Shown here: in pieces, positions 1-12,300 of the stretch
Layout of the letters: each line of letters starts with the position of its first letter
How positions within the stretch are numbered: the stretch's first letter is position 1
Assembly: GCF_014203835.1 (NCBI RefSeq)
Contig: NZ_JACHJW010000001.1
Span: 186,001 to 250,000 of the forward strand
Reading direction: 5' to 3'
Origin: Micromonospora polyrhachis
Lineage (GTDB): Bacteria; Actinomycetota; Actinomycetes; Mycobacteriales; Micromonosporaceae
Length of the DNA stretch: 64,000 nucleotides
Program-made: the position numbers and the translations under genes
Notes under the pieces: model-generated
What the model was told of the DNA's origin: nothing
Seen by the model: only the letters and a program-made list of their open reading frames with translations
The model's database searches: none

Positions 1-3000
1 GCGGCGCGGATCCGCTCGGACGCGCGTGACCTGGCCGCCGACTACTCGGGCAAGCTCGGCAACGTCTGGACTACGGCGCTGCACGGCTTCTCGGCGCGCA
101 TGTCCGCGGCCGATGCCGAGCGGCTCGCCCGCGACACGCGCGTCGCGTCCGTACGGCCGGACCTGGTGGTCACCGCCGCCGGCACCCAGACCGATCCCTC
201 CTGGAGCCTGGACCGGGTCGACCAGACCGGCCGCACCCCCAGCGGCACCTATGACTACGACAATGACGGCTCCGGCGCGCACATCTACGTGTTCGACACC
301 GGCGTACGCGCCACGCACTCCGAGTTCGCCGGCCGGATCGGTGACAGCACCCCCGGCACCGACCACAACGACTGCGGCGGGCACGGCACCGCCGTGGCCA
401 GCGCGGCCGCCGGCACGGTCTACGGCGTGGCGAAGAAGGCAACCGTGCATCCGGTGCGCGTGCTCGGCTGCGACGGCGCGGGTGCGGCCGCCGACGCGCT
501 GACCGCGATCGACTGGGTCACCAGCACCGCGCCGCGCCCGGCCGTGGTGAACATGAGCTGGTCTACCGGCCCACAGGATGCGCTGGACAACGCGATCCGT
601 GCCTCGACCGCGTCCGGCGTCACCTACGTCATCGCCGCCGGCAACTCCAACAACGGTGCCTGCGCCACCTCGCCGCAGCGCGTCTCCGAGGCGATCGTGG
701 TCGGTGCCACCGATGACCGGGACCGTCGCGCGGGCTTTTCGAACTACGGCTCGTGTGTCGACATCTTCGCGCCCGGCACCGACATCAAGACTGGCGCCTG
801 GACCGCGGACGACGCAACCGTGACGTCCGGCGGCACGTCGCTGTCCGCGCCGATCGTGGCCGGTGCCGCCGCCGTCTACCTGGCCACGCACCCGTCGGCC
901 ACGTCCGCGCAGGTCCGCGACGCGCTGGTCGGCTGCGCCACCACCGGCCTGATCTCCGACCCCGGCGTCGGATCGCCGGACCGGCTGCTGAACACACGCT
1001 GCGGCAGCGGCCCCGCCGTGACGAACCCGGGCGCGCAGTACACGGCGGTCGGCCAGGTCGTGACGCTGAGGAAGATCACCGCGCCGACCGCGGTCCGCTT
1101 CGCCGCCACCGGTCTGCCCGCCGGGCTGTCGATCAACGCCACGACCGGCGTGATCAGCGGCACCGGAACCACGGGAGGCAGCAGCATCGCGCAGGTCACC
1201 GCGACCGACGCGGCCGGCGCCAGCACCACCACGTCGTTCCGCTGGAATGTGATCCTGGGCCGTGGCGCGTTCGGCGGGCCGGGCTCACTGTGCGTGGACA
1301 ACAACAGCAGCAACACCACGGACGGCAACCCGCTCCAACTCTTCCCGTGCATGACCAACAACGGTGCGCAACTGTTCACCGCGCACGCCGACGGCCGGTT
1401 CGAGGTGCAGGGCAAGTGCATGACCGCGGGGTCTCAGGTGGTGCTGCGTACCTGTGACGGCTCCTCCGCTCAGGTCTGGACCGCGCGGAGCAACGGCGAG
1501 GTGGTCAACCCAGCCACCGGCCAGTGCCTGACCGCCGCGTCCACGAACTGGAGTGCGCGGCTGTCGCTTGCGACCTGCGCAGCGGGGACCCTCCAGACGT
1601 TCAAGGCGCCGTCCGGCCTGGGCCAGGACGTGATCTCGGTGGAGAACCCGGGCTTCCAGGGCATGGTCAAGGGCACTGTGGTCCGCAAGGCGGTGTTCGC
1701 CTCGAACCTGGACACCACGCAGCGGCTCACCTGGTCCGCGACCAACCTACCGGCCGGCCTGTCGATCAACGCCTCGACGGGGATGATCAGCGGTACGGCC
1801 ACCACGCGTACGACGTCCGCCGTCACGCTCACCGTGGCGAACGAGGCGGGCCAGACCGGCACTGCGTCCTTCACCTGGCAGGTCGGCGACGGTCGGATCC
1901 TCGGGATCAACGGCTACTGCGCCGACTCGGCCAACGCCAGCAGCCAGAACGGCAACCCGATCCAGCTCCACCCCTGCAACGGCGCCGCCGCGCAGATGTG
2001 GACGGTCCGGTCCGACGGCCGTCTTGAGGTGTTCGCCAAGTGCATTACCGTGGCCGACGACGGTGTCTCCGTCGTGTTGAGCGACTGCGGTACCGCGGCG
2101 GCGCAGGTCTGGGCGGTTTCCGGCAGCACGCTGCGGCACACCGCGACCGGGAAGTGCCTCACGGCGCCGACCGGGGACACCTACGCAAAGCTGACGATCG
2201 CCACCTGCGCCACCCGCGCCGGCCAGGCCTGGAACCTGCCGACCGCCCCGGTCACGCTCGATGCTGTCACGAAGCAGCAGTGGACGACCACCACCGCTCC
2301 GACGCTGACCATCGCCGCGCAGTCGGCCAAGACCATCAGCCAGTACGCGGCCACCGGCCTGCCATCCGGCGTCACCCTGAACGCGTCGACCGGCGCACTC
2401 TCCGGCACGCCCACCGCCATCGGATCCGGCGAGGCGATCGTCACGGTCACCGACTCGGCCGGCGGCATCGGTGCCACGTCGTTCCAGTGGACCGTCTTCC
2501 ACGGTCAGATCCGCCACGCGAGCGGCTGGTGCCTGGACAACTCGCGCGGCAGGACCGAGGACGGCAACCCGATCCTGGTCTGGGGCTGCAGCGACAGCGG
2601 CACCCAGCAGTGGATCGTCCGCACGGACGGCGCACTGGAGGTGCAGGGCGGCTGCATGGTCGCGGCCACGCTCGTCACCTGGGGCAGCTGCGACGGTGCC
2701 GCGAACAAGGTGTGGCAGGCGACCGAGAACGGTGAGCTGCGCAACCCGGCTTCCGGTAAGTGCCTGACCGCGCCGTCGCTGAACTACGACGTGCAGTTCA
2801 CGCTCGCGAACTGTGCGGCGACGGAACTGCAGATGTGGGCGCTGCCGACCGCACCGCGAATCATCACGCCGGTCCCGCAGCAGTCCGTCACCGGCACGGC
2901 CGTGTCGCTGGTGCTCGGCGTCACCTACAACGGCGGCCCGACACCCACCGTGACCGCGACCGGGCTGCCGGCCGGCCTGACCGTCTCCGGCACCACGATC

Positions 3001-3471
3001 GCCGGCACGCCGACCACCACGGGCAGGTACCAGGTGTCGGTGCGCGTGCAGTCGACGTCCGGCGTGACCACCGCGTCGTTCGTCTGGCTGGTCATCGCGC
3101 CGGGCGCGGCCGGGCTGATCATCCACCCGGCCGGCAACTGCGTCGACCGTGGCGGCCCGAACAGCAGCCTGTGGCTGTTCGGGTGCAACTACACCGGCGC
3201 GCAGATGTTCACGATCCGCACCGACGGCCGTATCGAGGGACAGAACAGGTGCATGATGCCGCTCGGTGGCGGCACGGCGTCCGGCACACAGGTCGGCAGC
3301 GGCCCGTGCAGCACCACGGACGCGACGCAGGTCTGGACCGTCGAAGCCGGCAACGCGCTGAGGAACACCGCGTCCGGCCTGTGCCTGACCGCGCCCAGCC
3401 CGAACGGCCTGTCCGGCCTCTACCTGGGCTCCTGCTCGGGTAGCACCTGGGCGCTGCCGGTCCGAGCCTGA
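1..3471 (+). CDS. Secreted subtilisin-like serine protease with Ig-like and ricin-type modules (5' end outside window)
   Basis: Peptidase family S8 endoprotease, probably exported. The reading frame is open from base 1, so the start, signal peptide and most of the I9-type propeptide lie upstream. The visible part has 1,156 residues. Residues about 15-50 resemble the end of an I9 propeptide (KLGNVWTTALHGFSARM). The catalytic triad is complete: Asp about 99 in YVFDTG, His about 128 in GGHGTAVA, Ser about 280 in GGTSLSAP, with the oxyanion Asn in AAGNSNN. After about residue 330 the chain alternates four putative Ig-like (He_PIG-type) units, each with a core like GLPAGLSINATTGVISGT, and four ricin-B-like units with paired cysteines and QxW motifs. 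The lectin units suggest binding to polysaccharide or glycoprotein; that is inference. It is not a mycosin: no C-terminal membrane anchor is visible. Two hairpins follow the stop. Confidence 0.9.
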   Translation, partial: AARIRSDARDLAADYSGKLGNVWTTALHGFSARMSAADAERLARDTRVASVRPDLVVTAAGTQTDPSWSLDRVDQTGRTPSGTYDYDNDGSGAHIYVFDTGVRATHSEFAGRIGDSTPGTDHNDCGGHGTAVASAAAGTVYGVAKKATVHPVRVLGCDGAGAAADALTAIDWVTSTAPRPAVVNMSWSTGPQDALDNAIRASTASGVTYVIAAGNSNNGACATSPQRVSEAIVVGATDDRDRRAGFSNYGSCVDIFAPGTDIKTGAWTADDATVTSGGTSLSAPIVAGAAAVYLATHPSATSAQVRDALVGCATTGLISDPGVGSPDRLLNTRCGSGPAVTNPGAQYTAVGQVVTLRKITAPTAVRFAATGLPAGLSINATTGVISGTGTTGGSSIAQVTATDAAGASTTTSFRWNVILGRGAFGGPGSLCVDNNSSNTTDGNPLQLFPCMTNNGAQLFTAHADGRFEVQGKCMTAGSQVVLRTCDGSSAQVWTARSNGEVVNPATGQCLTAASTNWSARLSLATCAAGTLQTFKAPSGLGQDVISVENPGFQGMVKGTVVRKAVFASNLDTTQRLTWSATNLPAGLSINASTGMISGTATTRTTSAVTLTVANEAGQTGTASFTWQVGDGRILGINGYCADSANASSQNGNPIQLHPCNGAAAQMWTVRSDGRLEVFAKCITVADDGVSVVLSDCGTAAAQVWAVSGSTLRHTATGKCLTAPTGDTYAKLTIATCATRAGQAWNLPTAPVTLDAVTKQQWTTTTAPTLTIAAQSAKTISQYAATGLPSGVTLNASTGALSGTPTAIGSGEAIVTVTDSAGGIGATSFQWTVFHGQIRHASGWCLDNSRGRTEDGNPILVWGCSDSGTQQWIVRTDGALEVQGGCMVAATLVTWGSCDGAANKVWQATENGELRNPASGKCLTAPSLNYDVQFTLANCAATELQMWALPTAPRIITPVPQQSVTGTAVSLVLGVTYNGGPTPTVTATGLPAGLTVSGTTIAGTPTTTGRYQVSVRVQSTSGVTTASFVWLVIAPGAAGLIIHPAGNCVDRGGPNSSLWLFGCNYTGAQMFTIRTDGRIEGQNRCMMPLGGGTASGTQVGSGPCSTTDATQVWTVEAGNALRNTASGLCLTAPSPNGLSGLYLGSCSGSTWALPVRA

Positions 3472-3477
3472 CAAGCG

Positions 3478-3508
3478 TTGGCCGGGTCGCTCCACGCGAC
3501 CCGGCCAA
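3478..3508 (+). terminator. Perfect hairpin after the protease gene
   Basis: Arms TTGGCCGGGTCGC (3478-3490) and its exact complement (3496-3508) form a 13-bp stem with a 5-nt loop, 6 bases past the protease stop. There is no T tract, as is common for high-GC actinobacterial terminators. Confidence 0.75.
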
Positions 3509-3514
3509 TCGGCG

Positions 3515-3557
3515 GACGAGCCCCGGTCGATCGCGGTTGGATCGACCGGGGCTCGTC
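3515..3557 (-). terminator. Perfect 18-bp hairpin after katG, possibly bidirectional
   Basis: Arms at 3515-3532 and 3540-3557 are exact inverted repeats (arm GACGAGCCCCGGTCGATC) with a 7-nt loop. It lies 13 bases downstream of the katG stop and between convergent genes, so it can end transcription from both sides. Confidence 0.8.
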
Positions 3558-3570
3558 GTTCACGGCCGGA

Positions 3571-5847
<2,277 letters not shown>

Positions 5848-5976
5848 CTACTTCCTTCCGAGCCGGCGGATCGCTGGGAGGTGCGGGTGGTCGCGCAGCG
5901 CTGCGAGCACCACCAACCGGGGTCGGGTCACGCGCAACGAGACCGTTCGTCGCTGGGTCTCGAGGTCGGACGTCAC
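5848..5976 (-). pseudogene. furA: Truncated furA remnant directly upstream of katG
   Basis: In actinobacteria katG is usually preceded by furA, a Fur-family peroxide-sensing repressor of about 150 residues. Here a 42-codon frame starts at GTG 5976 and ends with TAG touching the katG ATG. Its translation contains LRVTRPRLVVLAALRDHPH, which closely matches the N-terminal winged-helix start of FurA proteins (mycobacterial FurA has LRVTRPRVAVLEAVNAHPH), then breaks into unrelated residues ending in RRLGRK. The rest of the DNA-binding domain and all metal-binding His/Cys residues are gone. This fits an internal deletion that kept promoter, start region and katG ribosome binding site. It may still be translated as a short leader coupled to katG. 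Confidence 0.8.
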
Positions 5977-5982
5977 GTGCTG

Positions 5983-5988
5983 AACCTA
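5983..5988 (-). promoter_or_regulatory. Leaderless -10 element for the furA remnant and katG
   Basis: On the minus strand TAGGTT lies exactly six bases before the GTG at 5976, the spacing expected when transcription starts at the start codon. Leaderless furA transcripts are known in actinobacteria. No convincing -35 box at 17 bases was found; a CTTAAG palindrome lies just upstream. Confidence 0.5.
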
Positions 5989-6283
5989 AACCACTCTTCC
6001 GGACTTAAGCCTCAATCCGCACACCTTCGCCGCAAACCTTGGTCGTCTGGTGGGAAGAGGCGGGAACCCCGTCCGGCACGTACTCCATGGGCGGGCGGAA
6101 GCGCAACCGGTCGGCCGAGCGTCGGGTATCGAGCCTCAAGGGCGACAGAGCAAGACGGCCAGTGCCTTCGCCTTGCCGACGATGGCAAGGCGAAGGCGCG
6201 TGGCGAGAGGCACCGACGGTGACTACTCACGTCGACCTGCTGACGGCACAGCCGCTTGGCCATGCCGCTGACCGGCGACCACG
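5989..6283. other. Intergenic region between katG promoter and SDR gene 3' end
   Basis: No coding frame could be supported here on either strand. The stretch holds the upstream part of the furA/katG promoter region (about 5989-6030) and the SDR terminator hairpin at 6164-6197. Nothing else was recognised. Confidence 0.5.
6164..6197 (-). terminator. Perfect 14-bp hairpin downstream of the SDR gene
   Basis: GCCTTCGCCTTGCC (6164-6177) is repeated inverted and exact at 6184-6197 around a 6-nt loop. It lies 87 bases beyond the stop of the minus-strand SDR gene. No T tract is visible. Confidence 0.7.
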
Positions 6284-7042
6284 TCAGGAGGTCCAGCCTC
6301 CGTCGGAGGCGACGACGGCCCCGTTGACGTTGACCGCCTCGTCGGAGCCCAACCAGCAGATCAGAGTGGCGATCTCGGCGGGCGTGGCCGTCCGGGTGAC
6401 CCGGCCGAATGACCGCTCCAGACGCTGGTAGGCCCACGGGACCTTCGGCGCGGCACTGCGGCCGATGTTGGTCTGGACGCCGCCCGGGCAGACCGCGTTG
6501 GCCCGAATGCCGTCCTCGGCGTAGAGGTTGGCGATCGAGCGGGTCAGGCCGACCAGCCCGTGCTTCGAGGAGACGTACGCACTGCCGGCGACCGCTCCGG
6601 TGAGGCCCCCGATGGACGAGACGTTGACGATCGCACCTCGGCTCCGCGCAATCATCAGCGGCAACAGCGCCCGACACAGCCGCATCGGACCGGTGAGGTT
6701 GACCGCCAGGACGCGGTCCCAGGTGGCATCGTCCAGTTCCGTCACGGGAAGGAAGTGGTCCATGACCCCCGCCACGTTGGCCAGCAGGTCGACGCGCTGG
6801 TCGGGCAGCGCGGCGACGATCCGGTCGATGTCGGCCGATGCCGTGATGTCGACAACGATCATCGTCGCGGTGTGTCCGTCCTCCTCCACCAGCTTGGCGG
6901 TCGTGGCGAGACCCTCGGCATCGACGTCACAGCCGATGACCACGGCTCCCTCCACCGCGAGCTGACGGGCGACCGCCTGGCCGATACCCGATCCGGCTCC
7001 GGTCACGACCGCGACCCGTTCGGCAAAGCGCTGCTCGCTCAT
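6284..7042 (-). CDS. SDR family NAD(P)-dependent oxidoreductase
   Basis: Classical short-chain dehydrogenase/reductase of 252 residues, the usual length. The Rossmann cofactor loop VVTGAGSGIGQAVAR is near residues 12-26. The catalytic Ser lies in NVSSIGG and the Tyr-Lys pair in SAYVSSKHG. An acidic residue (GCDVDAEG) at the end of the second strand favours NAD over NADP, which is inference. The C-terminal PGGVQTNIG and SDEAVNVNGAVVASDGG stretches are typical of 3-oxoacyl-ACP reductase-like members, but the substrate cannot be told. The ATG at 7042 is preceded by GGAG about ten bases upstream. It is monocistronic, with a hairpin downstream. Confidence 0.9.
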   Translation of the reverse strand: MSEQRFAERVAVVTGAGSGIGQAVARQLAVEGAVVIGCDVDAEGLATTAKLVEEDGHTATMIVVDITASADIDRIVAALPDQRVDLLANVAGVMDHFLPVTELDDATWDRVLAVNLTGPMRLCRALLPLMIARSRGAIVNVSSIGGLTGAVAGSAYVSSKHGLVGLTRSIANLYAEDGIRANAVCPGGVQTNIGRSAAPKVPWAYQRLERSFGRVTRTATPAEIATLICWLGSDEAVNVNGAVVASDGGWTS

Positions 7043-7211
7043 GATCCATTCTCCGTCCCGGCCCCTGCGGCGGACTCATCCGCCAGTTTTCAACGGGAGC
7101 CTCCCCTTTCATGCTGCTCAGGAGCGACTGCGGCCCGCAGGGTCGAAGGTCCCGGGCGGGTGGAGCCGAAGGGCGCGATCCTTCGCGCCGGCACTTGGGC
7201 GTGTGGCAGTT

Positions 7212-7337
7212 CCGCGCAATTCGCCAGGCGGGCAAGCTAAGTCGCCCGCTGAGCATCTCGTCGGCGAGCGTCGCCCTGCCGTGCTCCTCGGTTTGCAACA
7301 CACCGGGCACCCACGCTGGCTCGATTGCGTACCGCGC
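7212..7337 (-). pseudogene. Fragment of a DUF5753-type (Scr1-like) regulator
   Basis: A minus-strand frame here translates to a piece containing ARYAIEPAWVPGVLQTEEHG followed by RATLADEMLSG. This matches the characteristic start of the DUF5753 ligand or effector domain of actinobacterial helix-turn-helix regulators (Y-E-P-x-x-V-P-G-L-L-Q-T-E-E-Y-A-R). The helix-turn-helix part that should precede it is missing, replaced by the start of the S9 peptidase gene, and similarity stops after about 42 residues. It is read as a decayed remnant filling the 319-base gap between the SDR and peptidase genes; nothing else was recognised in that gap. Confidence 0.6.
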
Positions 7338-7361
7338 TGTCGATGTTGGCAAACTTATCTC

Positions 7362-9263
7362 ATGACAGGTCTGACCGCCGAACTCGTGGTTGACGGTCAC
7401 GCCCCGCAGACCCCGGCCCTCGCCCCGAACGGGCGTCTGCTCTGCTACGTTCTCGCTCCCTTGAGCCGGACCGGTGACCACCTCGACACCGAAGTCTGGC
7501 TCACCGACATCGATGACGCCGCCGCATCACGCCGGGCAACCGCCGACACCGCAACGGAGTCTCGGCCACGCTGGTCAGCGGACTCGGCCATGCTGTTCTT
7601 CCTGTCCGACCGCGCCGAACGCGGTGTCTCGCAGTTGCACCGGCTCGCCCTCGCCGATGGCACGGTGAGCGTGTTGACCGGTTGGCGCGCTGGCGTCATC
7701 GACCACCTGCCACTCGCCCACCCCCACCTGGTCGCTCTGCTCGCCATGGACGAACCCACCGAGCAAGACGCGCGCCGTGCCCGGGACCGCGACGACGCCG
7801 TCGTCGTTGGCGAACGCGAACCGCGTGCCCGGCTGCGCCTGCTCGACCTGCGCACCGGCCAGATCAGCACACCGGAGGTGTTTGGCGACCGGCACGTCGT
7901 GGAACTGCGGCAACGGCCCGACGGTGGCCCGCTCGCCGTGCTCACCCGGGCCAGCGCCGACAACGACTACGGCCCCCGTACCGGCGAACTACACCTGTTC
8001 GACCCCACCACCGGGACCGCAGAGGACCTCGGACCGGTCGAGACCGAAGCACGCTCCCTGGCCTGGTGGCCGGCTGAGGACGGTTGGCACCTCGGTTACG
8101 TCGCACTCACCCCACCGGTTCTCCAGGCCGGCACCGCCGTGTTCGACCTGACCCTGGCCAGTCGCGCCCTACGCAACCGGACCACTGGTCTCTTGATGTG
8201 CCCCACCGAACTGTGCCAGACCGGTGCCGCCCCGCTGGTGGTGTTCGCCGACGGCCTGAACACGACCCTGGCCCGGCTCGACCCCACCGGCCCCACGAAC
8301 GTGTCGCAGCACTCCGGACGCCTAGACGACCTCTCCACCACCCCTACCGGCGCAGAGATCGCGGCGCTTACCGGCACCCGTCACCAACCCGCCAACGTTC
8401 ACGTCGGACCTCCAAGCGGGCCGCTGCGACGGATCACCGACACCCGCCCCGAACTGGACGGCATCGCTCTCGGCACGCAGCAACCGCTGGCCTACCGGGC
8501 CGACGACGGCCTCGACCTGGACGGCTTACTCGTACTCCCGATCGGACAAACCGCATCCGACGGCCCGTTCCCACTGATCACGATCGTGCATGGTGGCCCG
8601 TACGATCGCTACTCCGACCGGTGCCAGTTGTTCTGGTTTCCCAGCGCACAGTGGCTGGCCACCGCTGGATACGCAGTGTTCCTGCCCAATCCGCGCGGTG
8701 GTCAGGGCCACGGCCACCAGTTCGCCGCAAGCGTCGCCGGCCGGGTCGGTCAGGAAGAGTGGACCGACATCCTGACCGGCATCGACCTGATCATTGCCCA
8801 GGGCATCGCCGACCCCGACCGGCTGGGCATCGCCGGTTGGAGCCACGGCGGCTTCATGTCCGCCTGGGCCGTCGGCCAGACCGACCGGTTCCGCGCCGCG
8901 CTGGTCGGTGCCGGCGTCATCGACTGGGGCATGCTCGCCGCCACCGGGGAGAACGGCCAATTTGAAGCCGCGCTCGGTGGCAGCACCGGCTGGTCCGGCA
9001 TCGGCCCGCACCCGCATGACGCGATCAGCCCGATCTCCTTCGCCAGCCGCATCCGCACCCCGGTGCTCATCCTGCACGGTGCCGAGGACACCAACGTCCC
9101 CCTCGGACAGTCCGTGTACCTCCATCGGGCGCTGCGCCACTTCGGTGTGGAGCACGAACTCGTGATCTACCCCAGAGAGGGCCACTCGATCCGGGAACGC
9201 CGTCACCAGCTCGACGTCCTGCGCCGGACCCGCTCCTGGTTCGACCGCTGGCTTCTCCCCTGA
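7362..9263 (+). CDS. S9 family prolyl-oligopeptidase-like serine peptidase
   Basis: Predicted cytoplasmic peptidase of 633 residues with an N-terminal seven-bladed propeller-like region (repeats such as TPALAPNGRLLCYV and SRPRWSADSAMLFFLSDR) and a C-terminal alpha/beta-hydrolase domain. The triad is Ser494 in GWSHGGFMS, Asp576 in HGAEDTNVP and His608 in REGHS; HGGPYDRYSD gives the oxyanion region. This is the acylaminoacyl-peptidase/dipeptidyl-peptidase style of S9. The frame is open further upstream, but ATG 7362 is chosen because family similarity begins there (LTAELVVDGHAPQTPALAPNG). No Shine-Dalgarno sequence precedes it, so translation may be leaderless. It converges with the giant gene. 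Confidence 0.9.
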   Translation: MTGLTAELVVDGHAPQTPALAPNGRLLCYVLAPLSRTGDHLDTEVWLTDIDDAAASRRATADTATESRPRWSADSAMLFFLSDRAERGVSQLHRLALADGTVSVLTGWRAGVIDHLPLAHPHLVALLAMDEPTEQDARRARDRDDAVVVGEREPRARLRLLDLRTGQISTPEVFGDRHVVELRQRPDGGPLAVLTRASADNDYGPRTGELHLFDPTTGTAEDLGPVETEARSLAWWPAEDGWHLGYVALTPPVLQAGTAVFDLTLASRALRNRTTGLLMCPTELCQTGAAPLVVFADGLNTTLARLDPTGPTNVSQHSGRLDDLSTTPTGAEIAALTGTRHQPANVHVGPPSGPLRRITDTRPELDGIALGTQQPLAYRADDGLDLDGLLVLPIGQTASDGPFPLITIVHGGPYDRYSDRCQLFWFPSAQWLATAGYAVFLPNPRGGQGHGHQFAASVAGRVGQEEWTDILTGIDLIIAQGIADPDRLGIAGWSHGGFMSAWAVGQTDRFRAALVGAGVIDWGMLAATGENGQFEAALGGSTGWSGIGPHPHDAISPISFASRIRTPVLILHGAEDTNVPLGQSVYLHRALRHFGVEHELVIYPREGHSIRERRHQLDVLRRTRSWFDRWLLP

Positions 9264-9307
9264 CTGCTGGTACTCGTCCTGGTCTTGCTCCGCATCGACA
9301 GCGCGAG

Positions 9308-12300
9308 CTAGCGCGACGAGGCCGTCGCTGCCTCGTCCACGTGGCGCTCGCCGGCCGGCTGGTCGCCGAGGCCATCGGCCGGGACGGGCACCAGCACGAT
9401 GTACCAGATGGCGTCCGGTCCCGCGTCCGCACCGGCCCGGTCGGCCCATCCGCCGAACATCCGCATGCTGCCCGTGCCGGTCCGGTTGCGACTGGGCTCG
9501 TACCAGCGCAGTTGCGTGGTGGGTTGGACCACCCCGGCGGCGACCATGGAGCCGGCCACGACCAGCACCCGGGCTCCCACCGGCGGATCGGCCGGCCGGT
9601 TGCGGGTCGGCCGCGCCACGGTGAACCCGAGACTGGGGGCGGCGGCCAGCAGGTCGGCCATCATGGCGGCGCGCTGCTGTGGGGTGTACGCCAACCAGGC
9701 GGCGGCTACGTCGTCGGAGTCGTTGGCGTTCACCGGACCAGCCGGCGGCGCGCCGGTGGATGCCGGCCAGGGCGCGGTGTTCAGACCGGCGGTCAAACTC
9801 CGGAGGCCGACGGCGTCCATCGGCGGAGTGTTCTGGGTGACCCACTGGTAGGCCAGATACCCCTGGTGCCGGTTCAGGTTCTCCACCAGGGCGGTCACGC
9901 TCTTAGCCCAGTCGTCCAGTGCCTCGATCTCCGCCTCGTGCAGGATCTCCAGTCGGGACCTCACCTCGGGCCGGTTCCGGTGCGGGGCCAGATCGTCCTG
10001 AACACGCTGGGGCAGCCGATCCAGGGCGTCGTCCAGGGTCTCGGGGCGGCCGGTGGCGTCCAGCCGCACCACTTCTCCGCCTGGGTAGGCGAGGTACGGC
10101 CGCACCGGGATGCTACCGCCGCTGATCCGCAGTTCGACCAGGACACCGAGGCTTGCGGCAAGGTCCCGGCCAAGCTGGACCCGGTCCAGTCTGTGCACGG
10201 CCTTCTCGTCCGGCGGGGCGGCTGTGACGTTGTTCGCCTGCCTGGTCGGGTCGGTGCGCAGCACCACCCGTGATGGCCGCGTACCGCCGGCGCTGGCGCG
10301 CACCCGGCGGTCCAGTTCCTGGACGGCGGACGGGCCGTAGCCGGAGTTGGCGATCTCGGCCAGCGCCGTGTCCACGTCCATGATCGGATTACCGGGCGGG
10401 GTCGGCGGGAACGACAGCGCCAACTGGTCGACCTGGTGTTGTGCCGCGTCCCGGGCCGCCTCGCGGGCCGTCCTGGCCTCGTCGAGCACCCGGACCTTGT
10501 TGACGTGTGCCTGTGCCGAGACGTCGCGGGCGTGGAACTCCTCCCCCGCGACCTCGGCCTGTTGACGCAGGTCCGGCAGCTTCGAGTGGAGCCGGTCGAG
10601 GTCCTGCCCGGCGCTCCGAAGGTCGCTCTCCGCCTTGGCAACCGCCGCTCGGGCCTCTCCCAGTTCCCGCTGCGCCTGGTCGAGCCTTGCCTGGGCAGCA
10701 GCGAGCCGCTGCTCGTCCTGCCTGGTGGCAGGGTCGTTGACCGCCTGCTGGGCCGCCAACTCCAGCTTCTCTCGCCGGGTCACCTCTGCTTCGAGTTCCG
10801 GTTTCGTACGGGTGAGATCGTCGATCTTCTGCTTGATTCCGGCTAGTTCGGCTTCGGCTTCGGTGACGGCGTTCCTGGCGTCGTTCAGCGACGCCGCTGC
10901 GGCGTCTCGGGCCTGCTGTGCGCGCTGTTCCTCCCGATGTGCCTGCCCAAGGGCGTCGACGCTGTCCTGGAGGTCGTGTGTGGCCTGCTGAAGGCGTTGT
11001 CGGGTGACCTGCCGCACCGTGGCGACCGGGGTCCCAGCCGAGGTTGGGGCTGGTGGCTGGGCAGCGGTGTACAGCCGGTCGGCGAGGTGACGCAGCGCGG
11101 GGCGGCGGGTGCCGGTGGCGTTGTCACCAAGGTTGCGAATCACCTCGGCCCACCGTTGCCGCTGTTGCACCGAGAAGGTTTGGCGCGCGTTCTGCACCAA
11201 CCTGGTGACGGCGGCAGCGGAAACGTTCAGCCCGGCGAGCATGTCGGCAGTCAACTGCAGGATCTCCGCGTCCACGGCGTCGACCGGGCCGGGCAGGGAG
11301 GCGGCCAGGTACCCGAGGGCCGACACGCCGGCCGGGTCGGCCAGGTCCGGCCGGGCCAGTAGATCCATCAGCATCTCCTGCCGCCCGGTCGGCGCATCCG
11401 GTGTCGGAGTCGGTGCAGCGGTCGGCGTCGGGGGCGGCGTCCCGGCCACTGCCGACACTGACGTGGTGACTCCTTGCAGGTACCGGTAACCGTCCTCGAT
11501 ACGGCCGTACCGGGCCAGGGTGAGCAGCGCGTCGCGGGCGGCGAGATCGGCGTCGTGGGGCAGCCCCGCCCGTCGGACCTGAAGTGCGCTGTGCATCCGG
11601 TCCGACAGCAGGTCCGACCGGTGGGTGTCGAGGAAGTCGTGGGAGTTGTCCCAGTTGTCGATGGCGAGCCACCGGTCGAGGATGTCGGTGCCGGGTGGCA
11701 TCGGATGGTGCACGACGTGGGCTGGGCCAGGGGTGGTGACCGCCGTACCGGCCCAGGTGCCAGACGGTTGGGGCAGCGCCGGGACCAGCCCGGTGGCGGT
11801 GGAGACGTCCCGCCAGGCGCGGGCGAGATCGGTCGCGGTCGCCCCGGACGCGCCCACTGCCGCGGCAACCTGGTCGGCCTCGGCCGGGGGCAGCTTGCCG
11901 AGCAGGTCATCGACGCCGTGGTGCAGGATCCGCGCGTTGACTTCGATTGTGGTGCCCAGCGTCGCGATGTCGGTGCCCGGTCCCGTGGGCAGCCGGTCGG
12001 CCAGGGCCCGCAGGGTGTCCGGCCAGCCTTGCTGGGGGGTGATGGTCCATGCGGCGGAGGCGATGGCCCGGTACGTCGCCAGCGGTCCGACCGCCGGGTC
12101 GAGGATGTCCGCCACGGCCCGCAGGATGCCCGCGTCGGAGCGGGCCTGCGGCTCGGACGTGGACTGCGGCCCGGACGTGGACTGTGACACCCGGGGGTCG
12201 GCGGCGATGAGGTCCGCCAGCGCCCGCAGGCCGGCCGGGGCGGCCGGGTCGGTTGGTGTCACCGCCGCCACCGCCTCGGCGAGTACGTCGTGCCGGGCCG

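Noticed and set aside
1-3471. Subtilase as the mycosin (MycP) of the T7SS locus
   Set aside because: It lacks the C-terminal membrane anchor, carries four lectin-type modules, and is separated from the locus by unrelated genes and terminators.
1747-3495. 582-codon open frame antisense to the subtilase
   Set aside because: Arg/Gly/Ala-rich shadow translation of a high-GC coding region; the sense strand has clear protease and lectin motifs.
8526-9845. 439-codon minus-strand frame across the end of the S9 peptidase and the giant gene
   Set aside because: No domain or ribosome binding site; composition typical of an antisense shadow, and both overlapped genes are well supported.
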